The position numbers and the translations under genes were made by a program. Below, piece by piece: positions 33,011 to 41,342 of a stretch of 64,000 nt of DNA (the first letter of the stretch is position 1; every line of letters starts with the position of its first letter). A model generated the notes under the pieces. That model was not told the DNA's origin, made no database searches, and saw nothing but the letters and a program-made list of their open reading frames with translations. The stretch covers positions 186,001-250,000 of the forward strand of contig NZ_JAVDYG010000001.1 of assembly GCF_031458325.1 (NCBI RefSeq). Reading direction: 5' to 3'. Origin of the DNA: Nocardioides marmoribigeumensis. GTDB lineage: Bacteria; Actinomycetota; Actinomycetes; Propionibacteriales; Nocardioidaceae.

Positions 33011-34243
33011 TCAGAGGTCGCGAGCCAGCGAGATCAGCCGGTCGAGGATGCGTTCCCCGTCGGTGCGCAACCCGTTGTGGAGGTACTCGTTGGTCAGCCA
33101 CGGCCGCATCGAGGGGACCAGTGCCGCGGTCTCCTCGGAGAAGCCGCGCAGCACGTAGGGGTCGTCGGCGTAGATGATCGCCGCACACGGCACGTCGACC
33201 CGCGCGAGCACGTCCGCGTCGTACAGCCGGGGCCACTCGTGCTCGGCGAGCAGCGCCGCGACCTCGCGGTAGGGCCGCAGCAGCGGGTCGTCCTCGAAGT
33301 GCCAGGGGAAGAGGTGCTCCCCGGTGAGCAGCAGCGAGTCGCCGGCGAAGTCGTCGGGCAGCACGCGGTCGGCCGACCACCGCGTCGCTCCCCCGTCCGC
33401 GCAGCACGACTCGTGCAGCACGGCATAGATGGGGTTGCGCGCCCCGAACGCCAGCAGCGCCGCCGCGTCGTGGGAGAAAGCGGCGGAGGTCGGGTCGTGC
33501 TCGAGCAGGTGGTGGAGCGTCTCGGCTCCTCCGTCCATGCCGAACGGATGGCCGATCGTGCGCATCAGCCGCCGGGAGATCGGGTTGCCGTGCGGGTCGC
33601 GCACCGCTCCCTCGTCGCACAGCTCGAGCAGTCGCCGGAGCCTCGAACGGTCCTGGGGGAACCGGCGGTGGTAGCGCTCGTTGAGGACCCGCATCGCGTC
33701 GAGCGTCCCGGCGTAGATCTCGTCGGCCGGTCGACCCACCGGAGGCAGCCCACCGGTGAAGAAGACCTCGCGCAGGCTGTCCGGCGCCACGCTGAGGTAG
33801 TGCAGCGCGCAGAAGCCGCCGAAGGACTGGCCCAGCACGCTCCACCGCTGCGCCCCGAGGTGCTCCCGGAACCGCTCCGCGTCCTGCACGATCGCATCGG
33901 CCCGGAAGTGCCTCAGGCGCTCGGCGTCGGCGGCAGGGTCGGGACCCGGGGCGTCGTACGGGGTGGAGAGGCCGGTGCCGCGCTGGTCGAGCATCAGCAC
34001 GCGGAAGTCCTTCAGCGCCCGACCGAGCCACGCGGGCCCCGAGCGGGCGCTCTCCGGTCGCGGCGCCTCGTGACCCGGACCGCCCTGCAGGAAGACCAGG
34101 AACGGCCGGTCGCGACCGTCCGGCGCCGCGACCTCCCTGGCGAAGACCTCGATCGTCTCGCCGCCCTCCTCACCGTGGACCAGGGGGACGGTCAGCCGGT
34201 GCTCGATCGTGACAAGGCCGGGGAGCTTGGTCTCGGTGGTCAT
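33011..34243 (-). CDS. Alpha/beta hydrolase, proline-iminopeptidase-like (S33 family)
   Basis: A 410-residue alpha/beta hydrolase. Oxyanion motif as FLQGGPGHE (residues 52-59, replacing HGGPG), nucleophile elbow GQSFGG with S140, and a DQRGTGLS block after the oxyanion strand; the C-terminal ...NEYLHNGLRTD supplies the likely catalytic His. This pattern is that of the S33 prolyl iminopeptidase/tricorn F1 type, with a long cap domain (residues about 190-300). The start is set at ATG 34243, since further in-frame sequence has no coding logic. Probably cytoplasmic; substrate likely a peptide with a small N-terminal residue, by family. Confidence 0.85.
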   Translation of the reverse strand: MTTETKLPGLVTIEHRLTVPLVHGEEGGETIEVFAREVAAPDGRDRPFLVFLQGGPGHEAPRPESARSGPAWLGRALKDFRVLMLDQRGTGLSTPYDAPGPDPAADAERLRHFRADAIVQDAERFREHLGAQRWSVLGQSFGGFCALHYLSVAPDSLREVFFTGGLPPVGRPADEIYAGTLDAMRVLNERYHRRFPQDRSRLRRLLELCDEGAVRDPHGNPISRRLMRTIGHPFGMDGGAETLHHLLEHDPTSAAFSHDAAALLAFGARNPIYAVLHESCCADGGATRWSADRVLPDDFAGDSLLLTGEHLFPWHFEDDPLLRPYREVAALLAEHEWPRLYDADVLARVDVPCAAIIYADDPYVLRGFSEETAALVPSMRPWLTNEYLHNGLRTDGERILDRLISLARDL

Positions 34244-34310
34244 GCGTCGGAGCCTAGATGGGTGGCAGCCGCCATACCCCGGGCCGACGAGCCCACGAAG
34301 ACTTGACCCC

Positions 34311-34769
34311 ATGGTCGGCGTGGTGGAGGTGGCAGTCTCGGTCGGGATCCTGTGCGCTGCCCTGGGCTTCACCATCGGGTTGGCGATCGGCTGCGGTCGC
34401 CAGCCGCGGTGGGAGGAACGAGGGAGCCTGACCCACAAGGTTTCCATCGGGTACGCCGACCTGGACCGGCTCGACGCCGTCCTCCTCCGCTTCGAGGTCG
34501 AGGACGACTCCCGTCTCGCCGGGGTGGAGGTCGACGAGCTGCGCCTGCCCGTCGGCTCCGCCGTCTCCCTGGTCACGCGCGGCCGGCGCGTGTTCGTGCC
34601 AAGTGGCAGGACCGTGCTGCGCAGCGGCGACCGCGTGCTCGCCGTGACCGCGCGTGACCAGGTGGGGCAGGTCGAGGACCGGCTCAGGGCGGTGAGCCGG
34701 TCCGGTCGCCTGGCCCGGTGGTACGACGAGGAGGGCGAGCTGGTCGGGGCACGGGGCCGGACCGCGTGA
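34311..34769 (+). CDS. RCK_C (TrkA-C)-domain membrane-anchored regulator
   Basis: A 152-residue protein: one N-terminal transmembrane helix (VEVAVSVGILCAALGFTIGLAIG), then a soluble domain with the TrkA-C/RCK_C fold (AGVEVDELRLPVGSAVSLVTR; VFVPSGRTVLRSGDRVLAVTA). RCK_C domains gate ion transporters by ligand binding. Its stop overlaps the GTG of the following transporter, so it is probably the regulatory subunit of that protein. ATG at 34311 is favoured over longer in-frame starts that overlap the opposite hydrolase promoter. Confidence 0.75.
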   Translation: MVGVVEVAVSVGILCAALGFTIGLAIGCGRQPRWEERGSLTHKVSIGYADLDRLDAVLLRFEVEDDSRLAGVEVDELRLPVGSAVSLVTRGRRVFVPSGRTVLRSGDRVLAVTARDQVGQVEDRLRAVSRSGRLARWYDEEGELVGARGRTA

Positions 34770-36058
34770 TCCTGACGTCGGCCGCCGTCTCGATCTTTCT
34801 CGTCAGCTACGCCTTCATCGCCACAGAGCGGGTCCACCGGGTGGCCGGTGCGCTCGGTGGCGTCGCCGCGATGACCGTGATCGGGCTGGTCGATGCGGAG
34901 ACCGCGTTCTTCGACCCGCACACCGGCATCGACTGGAACGTCGTCTTCCTGCTGTTCGGGATGATGGTGATCGTCGGCGTGCTCAAGCAGACCGGGCTGT
35001 TCGAGTTCCTCGCCCTGTGGGCCGCGCAACGGTCGGGCGGCCAGCCCTACAAGCTGCTCGTGCTCCTGGTTCTTGTCACCGCGACTGTTTCTCCGATCCT
35101 CGACAACGTCACCTGCGTGCTCCTCGTCGCCCCGGTGACCCTCTCGGTCTGCCGGCGGCTCGGGACCTCCCCCGCGCCGTACCTCATCTCGCTGATCCTG
35201 GCTGCCAACATCGGCGGCACCGCGACCCTCATCGGCGACCCGCCCAACATCATCATCGGCAGCCGCGCGGGGCTCACCTTCGACGACTTCCTCGTCCACT
35301 CGCTCCCGCTCACGGTGATCCTGCTGGGGTTCTTCCTGCTGCTGGCGCGGCTGCTGTTCCGTCATGACCTCCAGGCGCCGGTCTCTGTCGAGGCGCTCGC
35401 GGACCTCCGCCCGGCCGAGGCGATCACCAACGTCCGGATGCTCGTGCGCTGCCTCGTGGTGCTCGGCCTCGTGATGGTGGCCTTCAGCCTCCACACCATG
35501 CTGCACCTCGATCCCTCGGTGGTCGCGATGATGGGTGCCGGTGCGACCGTCGTGGTCTCGCGCACGACGCCCGAGGAGTTCCTCGAGGAGGTCGAGTGGG
35601 GCACCCTCGCCTTCTTCATGGCGCTCTTCGTGCTCGTCGGGTCCCTGGTCGAGGTCGGCATCATCGGGGCCGTCGGCGAGTGGGCTGCCGACGCCATGGG
35701 GCAGCGCGAGCTGCTCGCCGCGACCGTCCTGCTGTTCGGCTCCGGCGTGGTCGGCGCCTTCGTCGACAACATCCCCTACTCGACGGCGACCGCCCCGATC
35801 GTCGAGGACATGGTGGCGGCGACCTCGTCCTCGGGTGCCGACAGCCCCCTGTGGTGGGCCTTCGTCTTCGGCGCCGACCTGGGCGGCAACGCGACCGCGG
35901 TCGCCGCCGGCGCCAACGTGGTGGTCCTCGGCATCGCCGCCAAGGCCGGGTCCCCGATCAGCTTCTGGGGCTTCACGAAGTACGGCGTCGTCGTCACCGC
36001 GGCCACGCTCGTCGTGGCGTGGGGGTACGTCTACCTCCGCTACTTCGTGCTCGCCTGA
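34766..36058 (+). CDS. ArsB/NhaD/SLC13-type ion transporter
   Basis: A 430-residue polytopic protein of the ion transporter superfamily, with about 11 helices and the inverted repeat structure. Family motifs are TVSPILDNVTCVLLVAPVTL, LAANIGGTATLIGDPPNIIIG (the P-rich loop of ArsB/NhaD) and the mirrored second repeat FVDNIPYSTATAPIVEDM, FGADLGGNATAVAAGANVVV. Substrate may be Na+/H+, dicarboxylate or arsenite; NhaD-like cation exchange is suggested by the coupled RCK_C protein. GTG start overlaps the RCK_C stop (GTGA). This is the last ordinary gene before the mobile island. Confidence 0.85.
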   Translation: MILTSAAVSIFLVSYAFIATERVHRVAGALGGVAAMTVIGLVDAETAFFDPHTGIDWNVVFLLFGMMVIVGVLKQTGLFEFLALWAAQRSGGQPYKLLVLLVLVTATVSPILDNVTCVLLVAPVTLSVCRRLGTSPAPYLISLILAANIGGTATLIGDPPNIIIGSRAGLTFDDFLVHSLPLTVILLGFFLLLARLLFRHDLQAPVSVEALADLRPAEAITNVRMLVRCLVVLGLVMVAFSLHTMLHLDPSVVAMMGAGATVVVSRTTPEEFLEEVEWGTLAFFMALFVLVGSLVEVGIIGAVGEWAADAMGQRELLAATVLLFGSGVVGAFVDNIPYSTATAPIVEDMVAATSSSGADSPLWWAFVFGADLGGNATAVAAGANVVVLGIAAKAGSPISFWGFTKYGVVVTAATLVVAWGYVYLRYFVLA

Positions 36059-36116
36059 CGGTCGTGCGCTCTCCGCCCGCCGTGGTTCAGGTTCGGGATA
36101 CCCAGCCGTCAGACTC

Positions 36117-36366
36117 TGCCGATGGTCGCTCGCGAAGAAAGGTTCGGCGGATCGGGTCCGAGTTCGGCGGATGCCGACATCCGACCACGGACAACCGGTG
36201 TCCGGATCCGCCGAACAGTGCACGAATCCGCCACACATCGGCGGGCCGTGCCCATCATCCGTGAGAACGGGAAACGACTGATCCCCGATCCGCTGGGCGA
36301 CTGGGTACGGATCGGACCCCGCAGCGAGGCCCGAGTCGCACCCAACCTCATGCCCGACCATGCCGC
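36117..36366 (+). repeat. 250-bp inverted repeat, left copy of mobile island
   Basis: This 250-bp segment recurs in inverted orientation at 39521-39770 with essentially one visible mismatch (CACGAATCC against CACGGATCC). It contains internal dyads built on TTCGGCGGAT / ATCCGCCGAA, and its ends (TGCCGATGGTCG and, reversed, GCGGCATGGTCG) are imperfectly complementary, as in a small non-autonomous element. It fills most of the 392-base stretch between the transporter and the gene at 36451, where I see no convincing gene. Confidence 0.9.
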
Positions 36367-36377
36367 TGTCGGGGCGG
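36353..36377 (-). repeat. Palindromic repeat unit, reverse orientation
   Basis: Read on the minus strand this is CCGCCCCGACA followed by GCGGCATGGTCGGG, the same unit that punctuates the small-gene row at 38.4-39.5 kb. It spans the inner edge of the left 250-bp inverted repeat. Confidence 0.8.
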
Positions 36378-36450
36378 AACTCGTCGACGGCCCCATCGCT
36401 GGAGCTGTGTGCCCTGGTCGATGCGCGAGGTTCTCTCGTAGCCTGCGGGT

Positions 36451-36732
36451 ATGGCGTCGTCGGAGCATCGGACCGCGTGTGAGGCCGTGGGGAAGTATCA
36501 CGAGGCCCAGCTCGGGGCGCTGTTGGCGCATGTGGAGGAAGCGCTGCGCCGGTTTAGGTCCGGTGAGCTCGATGCTTTCGAGGTCGATCAAGAGCTGTTC
36601 CAGTACAGCCGTGCCGCAAAGGAACTGTGGAAGTTTTGCACGTTGAACAACGCGGTCGACACGGCTCACTGGATCACCGAGAGGCCGCCGAGTGACTGGT
36701 GGAAGCGGGGATCGTTTCGTCGCCGGCGATGA
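36451..36732 (+). CDS. Hypothetical protein, island-associated
   Basis: A 93-residue, largely alpha-helical protein (starts MASSEHRTACEAVGKYHEAQ, then ALRRFRSGELDAFEVDQELF, QYSRAAKELWKFC). I recall similar short proteins with a YSRAAKELWKFC motif in actinobacterial mobile regions, function unknown. Base composition is slightly lower in GC than flanking genes. ATG lies 6 bases after TAGCCT (36439-36444), a -10-like hexamer, so a leaderless mRNA is likely. It lies just inside the left 250-bp inverted repeat. Confidence 0.65.
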   Translation: MASSEHRTACEAVGKYHEAQLGALLAHVEEALRRFRSGELDAFEVDQELFQYSRAAKELWKFCTLNNAVDTAHWITERPPSDWWKRGSFRRRR

Positions 36733-36751
36733 ACACCAGCTGCGGGCTGAC

Positions 36752-36901
36752 TCAGGTCCCGGCCGCCATGAATGCCGCTAGGACGTAGTTCGCGTGGCGG
36801 TCCAGGTTGTTGCGGGCACGGTCGTACCGCATGGTCGTGCGGGGGTCGGCGTGGCGTGCGGCGATCTGGACGTCCCGCAGATCCACGCCAGCGTCGAGTA
36901 T
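36752..36901 (-). pseudogene. Truncated tyrosine recombinase (integrase) C-terminal remnant
   Basis: The last 49 codons of a phage-type integrase: GVDLRDVQIAARHADPRTTM then RYDRARNNLDRHANYVLAAF, containing the ...HADPRTTMRYDR... block that carries the catalytic Tyr of tyrosine recombinases. The upstream part is missing: the frame runs straight into the left end of the IS3 element at 36902, and the sequence beyond the IS right end does not resume an integrase. The fragment shows that an integrative element once occupied this site. Confidence 0.82.
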
Positions 36902-36952
36902 TGAATCGCCCCGGGTCTGATGGAGGCTCTCAATCCATGGAGGATGAGAGTC

Positions 36953-37272
36953 ATGGCAGCACCGAAGAAGTACCCCGACGAGTTGCGTGAGCGGGCGACT
37001 CGGATGGCGGTGGAGCTCCGGGCGAATCCGGAGACGAAGGTCGGCGCGATCGCGCGTGTGGCCGAGCAGCTGGGGATCCACCGGGAGACGTTAGGGGCCT
37101 GGGTCCGGCGGGCCGAGATCGACGGCGGCGCCCGGCCCGGCACGACGACCAGTGATGCGCAGCGGCTGGCCGAGCTCGAGCGGGAGAACCGCGAGCTGCG
37201 GCGCGCGAACCACATCTTGAAGACGGCCTCGGCTTTCTTCGCGGCGGAGCTCGACCGCCCCACCAGCAGGTA

Positions 37273-37273
<1 letters not shown>
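36953..37273 (+). CDS. IS3-family transposase OrfA
   Basis: A 106-residue OrfA with an N-terminal helix-turn-helix of the HTH_Tnp_1 type (starts MAAPKKYPDELRERATRMAV, then IGAIARVAEQLGIHRETLGAWV-like segment) and a C-terminal leucine-zipper coiled coil (LAELERENRELRRANHILK). It binds the terminal repeats. Its stop overlaps the first base of OrfB, where a -1 frameshift would normally make the OrfAB transposase. Intact, but OrfB is broken, so it may act only as a repressor. Confidence 0.85.
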
Positions 37274-38246
<973 letters not shown>

Positions 38247-38454
38247 CCGAGCCTCCACGAAACCCGGGGCGATTCAGTCCCTTGTACTGCGCGAGGTATG
38301 CCGCTGCAGCGCGCCAGGTCCGGTCCTGACCGGGAACGATGAGAGAGGGAATGAGGACTGCATTCATCTGATGAGTCCCGCACCGCCACCCCCTACAGTC
38401 AACCGGCCCGAGTGGCACGGGGCTACGCCATGCAGTCGCGACTCCGCCCTCCAC

Positions 38455-38518
38455 GCGGCATGGTCGGGCTCCGCCCCGACAGCGGCATGGTCGGGCTCCG
38501 CCCCGACAGCGGCATGAG
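38455..38518 (+). repeat. 27-bp palindromic repeat array A
   Basis: Two copies of a 27-bp unit beginning GCGGCATGGTCGGG and ending CCGCCCCGACA (38455-38481, 38482-38508) are followed by a terminal partial copy GCGGCATGAG. The unit folds on GTCGGG...CCCGAC. The preceding stretch from the IS end (38277-38454) shows no convincing gene, only a CCGGTC/GACCGG dyad near 38323. Confidence 0.9.
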
Positions 38519-38566
38519 CGGACGGAACGACGGACCTGTGCCTCTCCCTCGTGAGAGTGTCTGCTC

Positions 38567-38797
38567 ATGTCGGAGCGGCAAGGCACATGGGCGCAGTGGC
38601 AGGCCGTGGCTGTCTCGGGTCTGCTCGTCGTGTTCATCCTGGGAGCCGGTGCCGAGGCCGGCTTGAAGCTATCCGACTGGCTGGGCATCCCTGCGGTCAT
38701 TGGGTGGGGAGTCGGACTCGTCGGCGCATACCTGCTGTCGCGGCTCATGGTCAGTTGGGTCCTTGCCCACACCGTTTACCGCGACGAGCACAAGTAG
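38567..38797 (+). CDS. Tiny membrane protein, copy A of tandem pair
   Basis: A 76-residue protein with two predicted membrane helices: residues about 11-32 (AVAVSGLLVVFILGAGAEAG) and 42-68 (VIGWGVGLVGAYLLSRLMVS), ending in a short charged tail TVYRDEHK. It is about 80% identical by eye to the protein at 38950, which arose by tandem duplication of a roughly 380-bp unit. Upstream CCCTCGTGAGAGTGTCTGCTC is shared by both copies and presumably carries the promoter. No family recognised; size and topology would suit a holin-like or AtpI-like small membrane protein, but this is speculation. Confidence 0.65.
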   Translation: MSERQGTWAQWQAVAVSGLLVVFILGAGAEAGLKLSDWLGIPAVIGWGVGLVGAYLLSRLMVSWVLAHTVYRDEHK

Positions 38798-38807
38798 CGA
38801 CCGCACC

Positions 38808-38900
38808 GCGGCATGGTCGGGCTCCGCCCCGACAGCGGCATGGTCGGGCTGTCGTCCCGACAGCGGCATGGTCGGGCTGTCGTCCCGACAGCGGCATGAG
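38808..38900 (+). repeat. 27/28-bp palindromic repeat array B
   Basis: Three full units (38808-38834, 38835-38862, 38863-38890) and a terminal partial GCGGCATGAG. The second and third units carry the loop variant CTGTCGTCC instead of CTCCGCCC, keeping the GTCGGG/CCCGAC stem. Stem conservation with loop variation suggests selection on, or spread by, structure. Confidence 0.9.
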
Positions 38901-38949
38901 CGGTCGGAACTGCGAACCGGGGCACACTCCCTCGTGAGAGTGTCTGCTC

Positions 38950-39180
38950 ATGTCGGAGCCGCAAGGTACGTGGGCGCAGTGGCAGGCCGTGGCTGTCTCG
39001 GGTCTGCTCGTCGTCGTCTTCCTGGGAGCCGGTGCCGGGGCCGGCTTGAAGCTGTCGGACTGGCTGGGCGTCCCGGGGGTCTTCGGGTGGGGCGTCGGCC
39101 TCGTGGCCGCTTACCTGCTGTCGCGGCTGATGGTCAGTTGGGTTCTGGCCCGCACCGTTTACCGCGACGAGGACAAGTAG
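38950..39180 (+). CDS. Tiny membrane protein, copy B of tandem pair
   Basis: A 76-residue near-duplicate of the protein at 38567: both share GTWAQWQAVAVSGLLVV and LLSRLMVSWVLA, with substitutions in the middle loop (GIPAVIGWG against GVPGVFGWG) that keep hydrophobicity. That conservative pattern suggests both copies were under protein-level selection after duplication. It has the same two-helix topology and charged tail (TVYRDEDK), and is bracketed by palindromic repeat arrays B and C. Function unknown. Confidence 0.65.
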   Translation: MSEPQGTWAQWQAVAVSGLLVVVFLGAGAGAGLKLSDWLGVPGVFGWGVGLVAAYLLSRLMVSWVLARTVYRDEDK

Positions 39181-39202
39181 CGACGCTCAGCCCGACCGCA
39201 GC

Positions 39203-39240
39203 GCGGCATGGTCGGGCTGTCGTCCCGACAGCGGCATGAG
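39203..39240 (+). repeat. 28-bp palindromic repeat array C
   Basis: One full unit (39203-39230, loop variant CTGTCGTCC) and the terminal partial GCGGCATGAG. It separates copy B from a third, unrelated small membrane gene, so the repeat rather than the gene defines the module boundary. Confidence 0.88.
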
Positions 39241-39286
39241 CGCGCTCTTCGGACCCCTGGACGGCAGCCGGTTTAGACTCCGAGAC

Positions 39287-39484
39287 ATGCGGACGACGGG
39301 CTCTCGAACCGCGGCCTATCTGGTAGTCGGACTGGTCGTCTCCCTCCCCGTGTGGTTCTTGGCGACGCTCATCCTTGGATTGCCGGGCGGATGGGCCGTA
39401 CTTGTCGTGGGCTGGGCCACGGGCCTCGTCTGGCTCGCGAAGAAGCGCCAGGACGATCCCGGCTGGGATGCTCGCTTGCCCTAG
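39287..39484 (+). CDS. Tiny membrane protein, third member of repeat-bounded row
   Basis: A 65-residue protein with two membrane helices (YLVVGLVVSLPVWFLATLILG and WAVLVVGWATGLVWLA) and a charged C-terminus KKRQDDPGWDARLP. It is not a close homologue of the preceding pair but has the same size class, topology and position behind a GCGGCATGAG boundary. ATG 39287 follows TAGACT (39274-39279) by 7 bases, giving a leaderless start; the longer frame from 39236 would begin inside the repeat. No family recognised. Confidence 0.6.
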   Translation: MRTTGSRTAAYLVVGLVVSLPVWFLATLILGLPGGWAVLVVGWATGLVWLAKKRQDDPGWDARLP

Positions 39485-39520
39485 CTTCGCTCCGCACATC
39501 GGCATGACCTCGCCCTCAAC

Positions 39521-39770
39521 GCGGCATGGTCGGGCATGAGGTTGGGTGCGACTCGGGCCTCGCTGCGGGGTCCGATCCGTACCCAGTCGCCCAGCGGATC
39601 GGGGATCAGTCGTTTCCCGTTCTCACGGATGATGGGCACGGCCCGCCGATGTGTGGCGGATCCGTGCACTGTTCGGCGGATCCGGACACCGGTTGTCCGT
39701 GGTCGGATGTCGGCATCCGCCGAACTCGGACCCGATCCGCCGAACCTTTCTTCGCGAGCGACCATCGGCA
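39521..39770 (-). repeat. 250-bp inverted repeat, right copy of mobile island
   Basis: Reverse-oriented partner of the copy at 36117-36366, near-identical over the full 250 bp. It begins with GCGGCATGGTCGGG, the same sequence that starts each palindromic unit, and ends 25 bases before the stop of the minus-strand DUF222 gene. Recombination between the two copies would invert the 3.2 kb between them. Confidence 0.9.
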
Positions 39771-39795
39771 TGATCGAGCGCCTGCTGGGCTCGGG

Positions 39796-41253
39796 TCAGC
39801 CGGTGAGGTCGAGGTCGAGGTCGAGGGTGAGGGGCTCTTCGGGGAAGTAGAGCTCGATGCCGTCGCCTGCGGCGAACATCTGCCTGGCGTGGTCGGGGTC
39901 GAGGGGTCGGGTGCCGCGATGGTCGACCAGGAACGTCAGCCCGTGCGGTGTTGCCCAGACGTAGCGGCCGTGGCCGCACTGGCGTGACCGGTAGCCGGCG
40001 TGGGTCTTCCATCTGTGGTGTCGGCGGCCCAACGGGCCGGAGTTGTGGTTGCCGGTCTGCGGTGGATCTTCCGGTGGGGCCCCGGGCCGGTAGGGCGTGG
40101 GATGGTCGTAGTCCACCCGGCGACTCACCGAGGCCGCGTAGGGCCAGTAGTCGCCGCCGGTGACCAGGTGGACCCGCGCCTTGAGCGACTCCGGGTGCTC
40201 ATAAGCGGTGGTCCGGACCCGGTCGGACAGATCGATCACCGGCGTGACCACCACGGTGCGACCCGCCAGCAGCATCTGCAGCTGGGACAGGGTGTGCGGA
40301 CCGAGACCCTCGACCCGAGCCACACCCTCCCCGCTCAGCAGACCCGCTTCGTGCAGGTGGACGTAGAGCACCGACTGCGGGGCGATCCGCGCCGCGATGG
40401 CAGGGTCACGCAACAGCTCCAGCACCTCGGCCGGCAGAGCAAGCGCACTGGCGAGGTCCTCGGGGTCGGTGTCGACCGCGTCTCGCAGGAGCAGAGCGAA
40501 CAGCTCACCCAGCCGCCCGAAGTAGCCCATCGCCATCGACCGCCGCTCATCCAGGCTCGCGTCGGGGTGGCTGACCAGGAGGATCTTTGCGACCCGCGCC
40601 AGCACCGCGTCCACACCGGCCGCGTCAGCAGCAGTCACACGGGCCACGACCATGCGCAGCTCGTCCTCATCGGACTGACCGACCGCGGCGAACCTCCGCT
40701 CGCGGGCTTGCTCGGCCTTCTCCTCCGCACGCGCGGGGTCGGCCTCGACGATCTTGGCGTCGGCGACGTCCAGGGTGCGGCTGATGGCCTCGGTCGCGAT
40801 CATCCGCGCCACCGCCTGGTCAACGATCCACATCCGGTCCACCGGGAGCTTGCGGGACCGCGAGGCCACCAGCCGGGCCACCCACAGGTCGCAGTCCCCG
40901 GCCTGGCACACCGCCCACGTCGCCGGCATCCGGTGCTGCAGGTCCAGCCCGTCGGCGATCGCCGCACGCGTGGAGTTCACGTGCCTGCCGAGCGCGGCCG
41001 CGATCTCGCCCAGGCAGAAGTCCTGCACCCCAGGGGTGCCCTCACCTCCGAGCTGACGCAGCACCTTGCCGATCCGCCGCGCATGGTCCCGCTCCCGCGG
41101 CTCCAGCCCGTCCAACGGATCCGTGCCGTGCATCGCTGCCCACTGCAGCAGCACCTCCAGCTCGTCGACCTCAGCCAACCGCCGCGCCCGCACGCGGTCC
41201 GTCGCGGCAGCGAGCACCACTGCAGCAGGCAGGTCGCGGAGGTCGGTAGTCAT
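39796..41253 (-). CDS. DUF222/HNH-endonuclease (13E12 repeat family) protein
   Basis: A 485-residue protein: N-terminal DUF222 domain (about residues 40-330, with QHRMPATWAVCQAGDCDLWVAR and the cleft region ARVTAADAAGVDAVLARVAK), and a C-terminal HNH-type region with DYDHPTPYR ... TGNHNSGPLGRRHHRWKT and a terminal YVWATPHGLTFLVDHRG. This architecture defines the 13E12/REP13E12 family, which is multicopy in many actinobacteria and used as a prophage integration target in mycobacteria. It appears intact. It sits at the right edge of the mobile island. Nuclease activity is unproven for the family. Confidence 0.85.
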   Translation of the reverse strand: MTTDLRDLPAAVVLAAATDRVRARRLAEVDELEVLLQWAAMHGTDPLDGLEPRERDHARRIGKVLRQLGGEGTPGVQDFCLGEIAAALGRHVNSTRAAIADGLDLQHRMPATWAVCQAGDCDLWVARLVASRSRKLPVDRMWIVDQAVARMIATEAISRTLDVADAKIVEADPARAEEKAEQARERRFAAVGQSDEDELRMVVARVTAADAAGVDAVLARVAKILLVSHPDASLDERRSMAMGYFGRLGELFALLLRDAVDTDPEDLASALALPAEVLELLRDPAIAARIAPQSVLYVHLHEAGLLSGEGVARVEGLGPHTLSQLQMLLAGRTVVVTPVIDLSDRVRTTAYEHPESLKARVHLVTGGDYWPYAASVSRRVDYDHPTPYRPGAPPEDPPQTGNHNSGPLGRRHHRWKTHAGYRSRQCGHGRYVWATPHGLTFLVDHRGTRPLDPDHARQMFAAGDGIELYFPEEPLTLDLDLDLTG

Positions 41254-41342
41254 GGCCCCATCCTACCTTGGCCCGACTACATTCGCACGTATGTTCGCAG
41301 GTCTGTGGACAGCGTGCCGGCAGACCGATGCCCAGCGTCGCT

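Noticed and set aside
34244-36361. N-terminal extension of the alpha/beta hydrolase frame
   Set aside because: In-frame but antisense to the RCK_C and transporter genes, His/Asp/Glu-rich without structure; the hydrolase start at 34243 fits the family.
38277-38367. 30-codon minus-strand start next to the IS right end
   Set aside because: Runs into the IS, matches no known family and could not be joined to the integrase remnant on the other side; too short to support.
38455-39240. Short repeat arrays considered as a CRISPR locus
   Set aside because: Units are directly adjacent without unique spacers, number only one to three per run and lie between genes; no cas genes are present.
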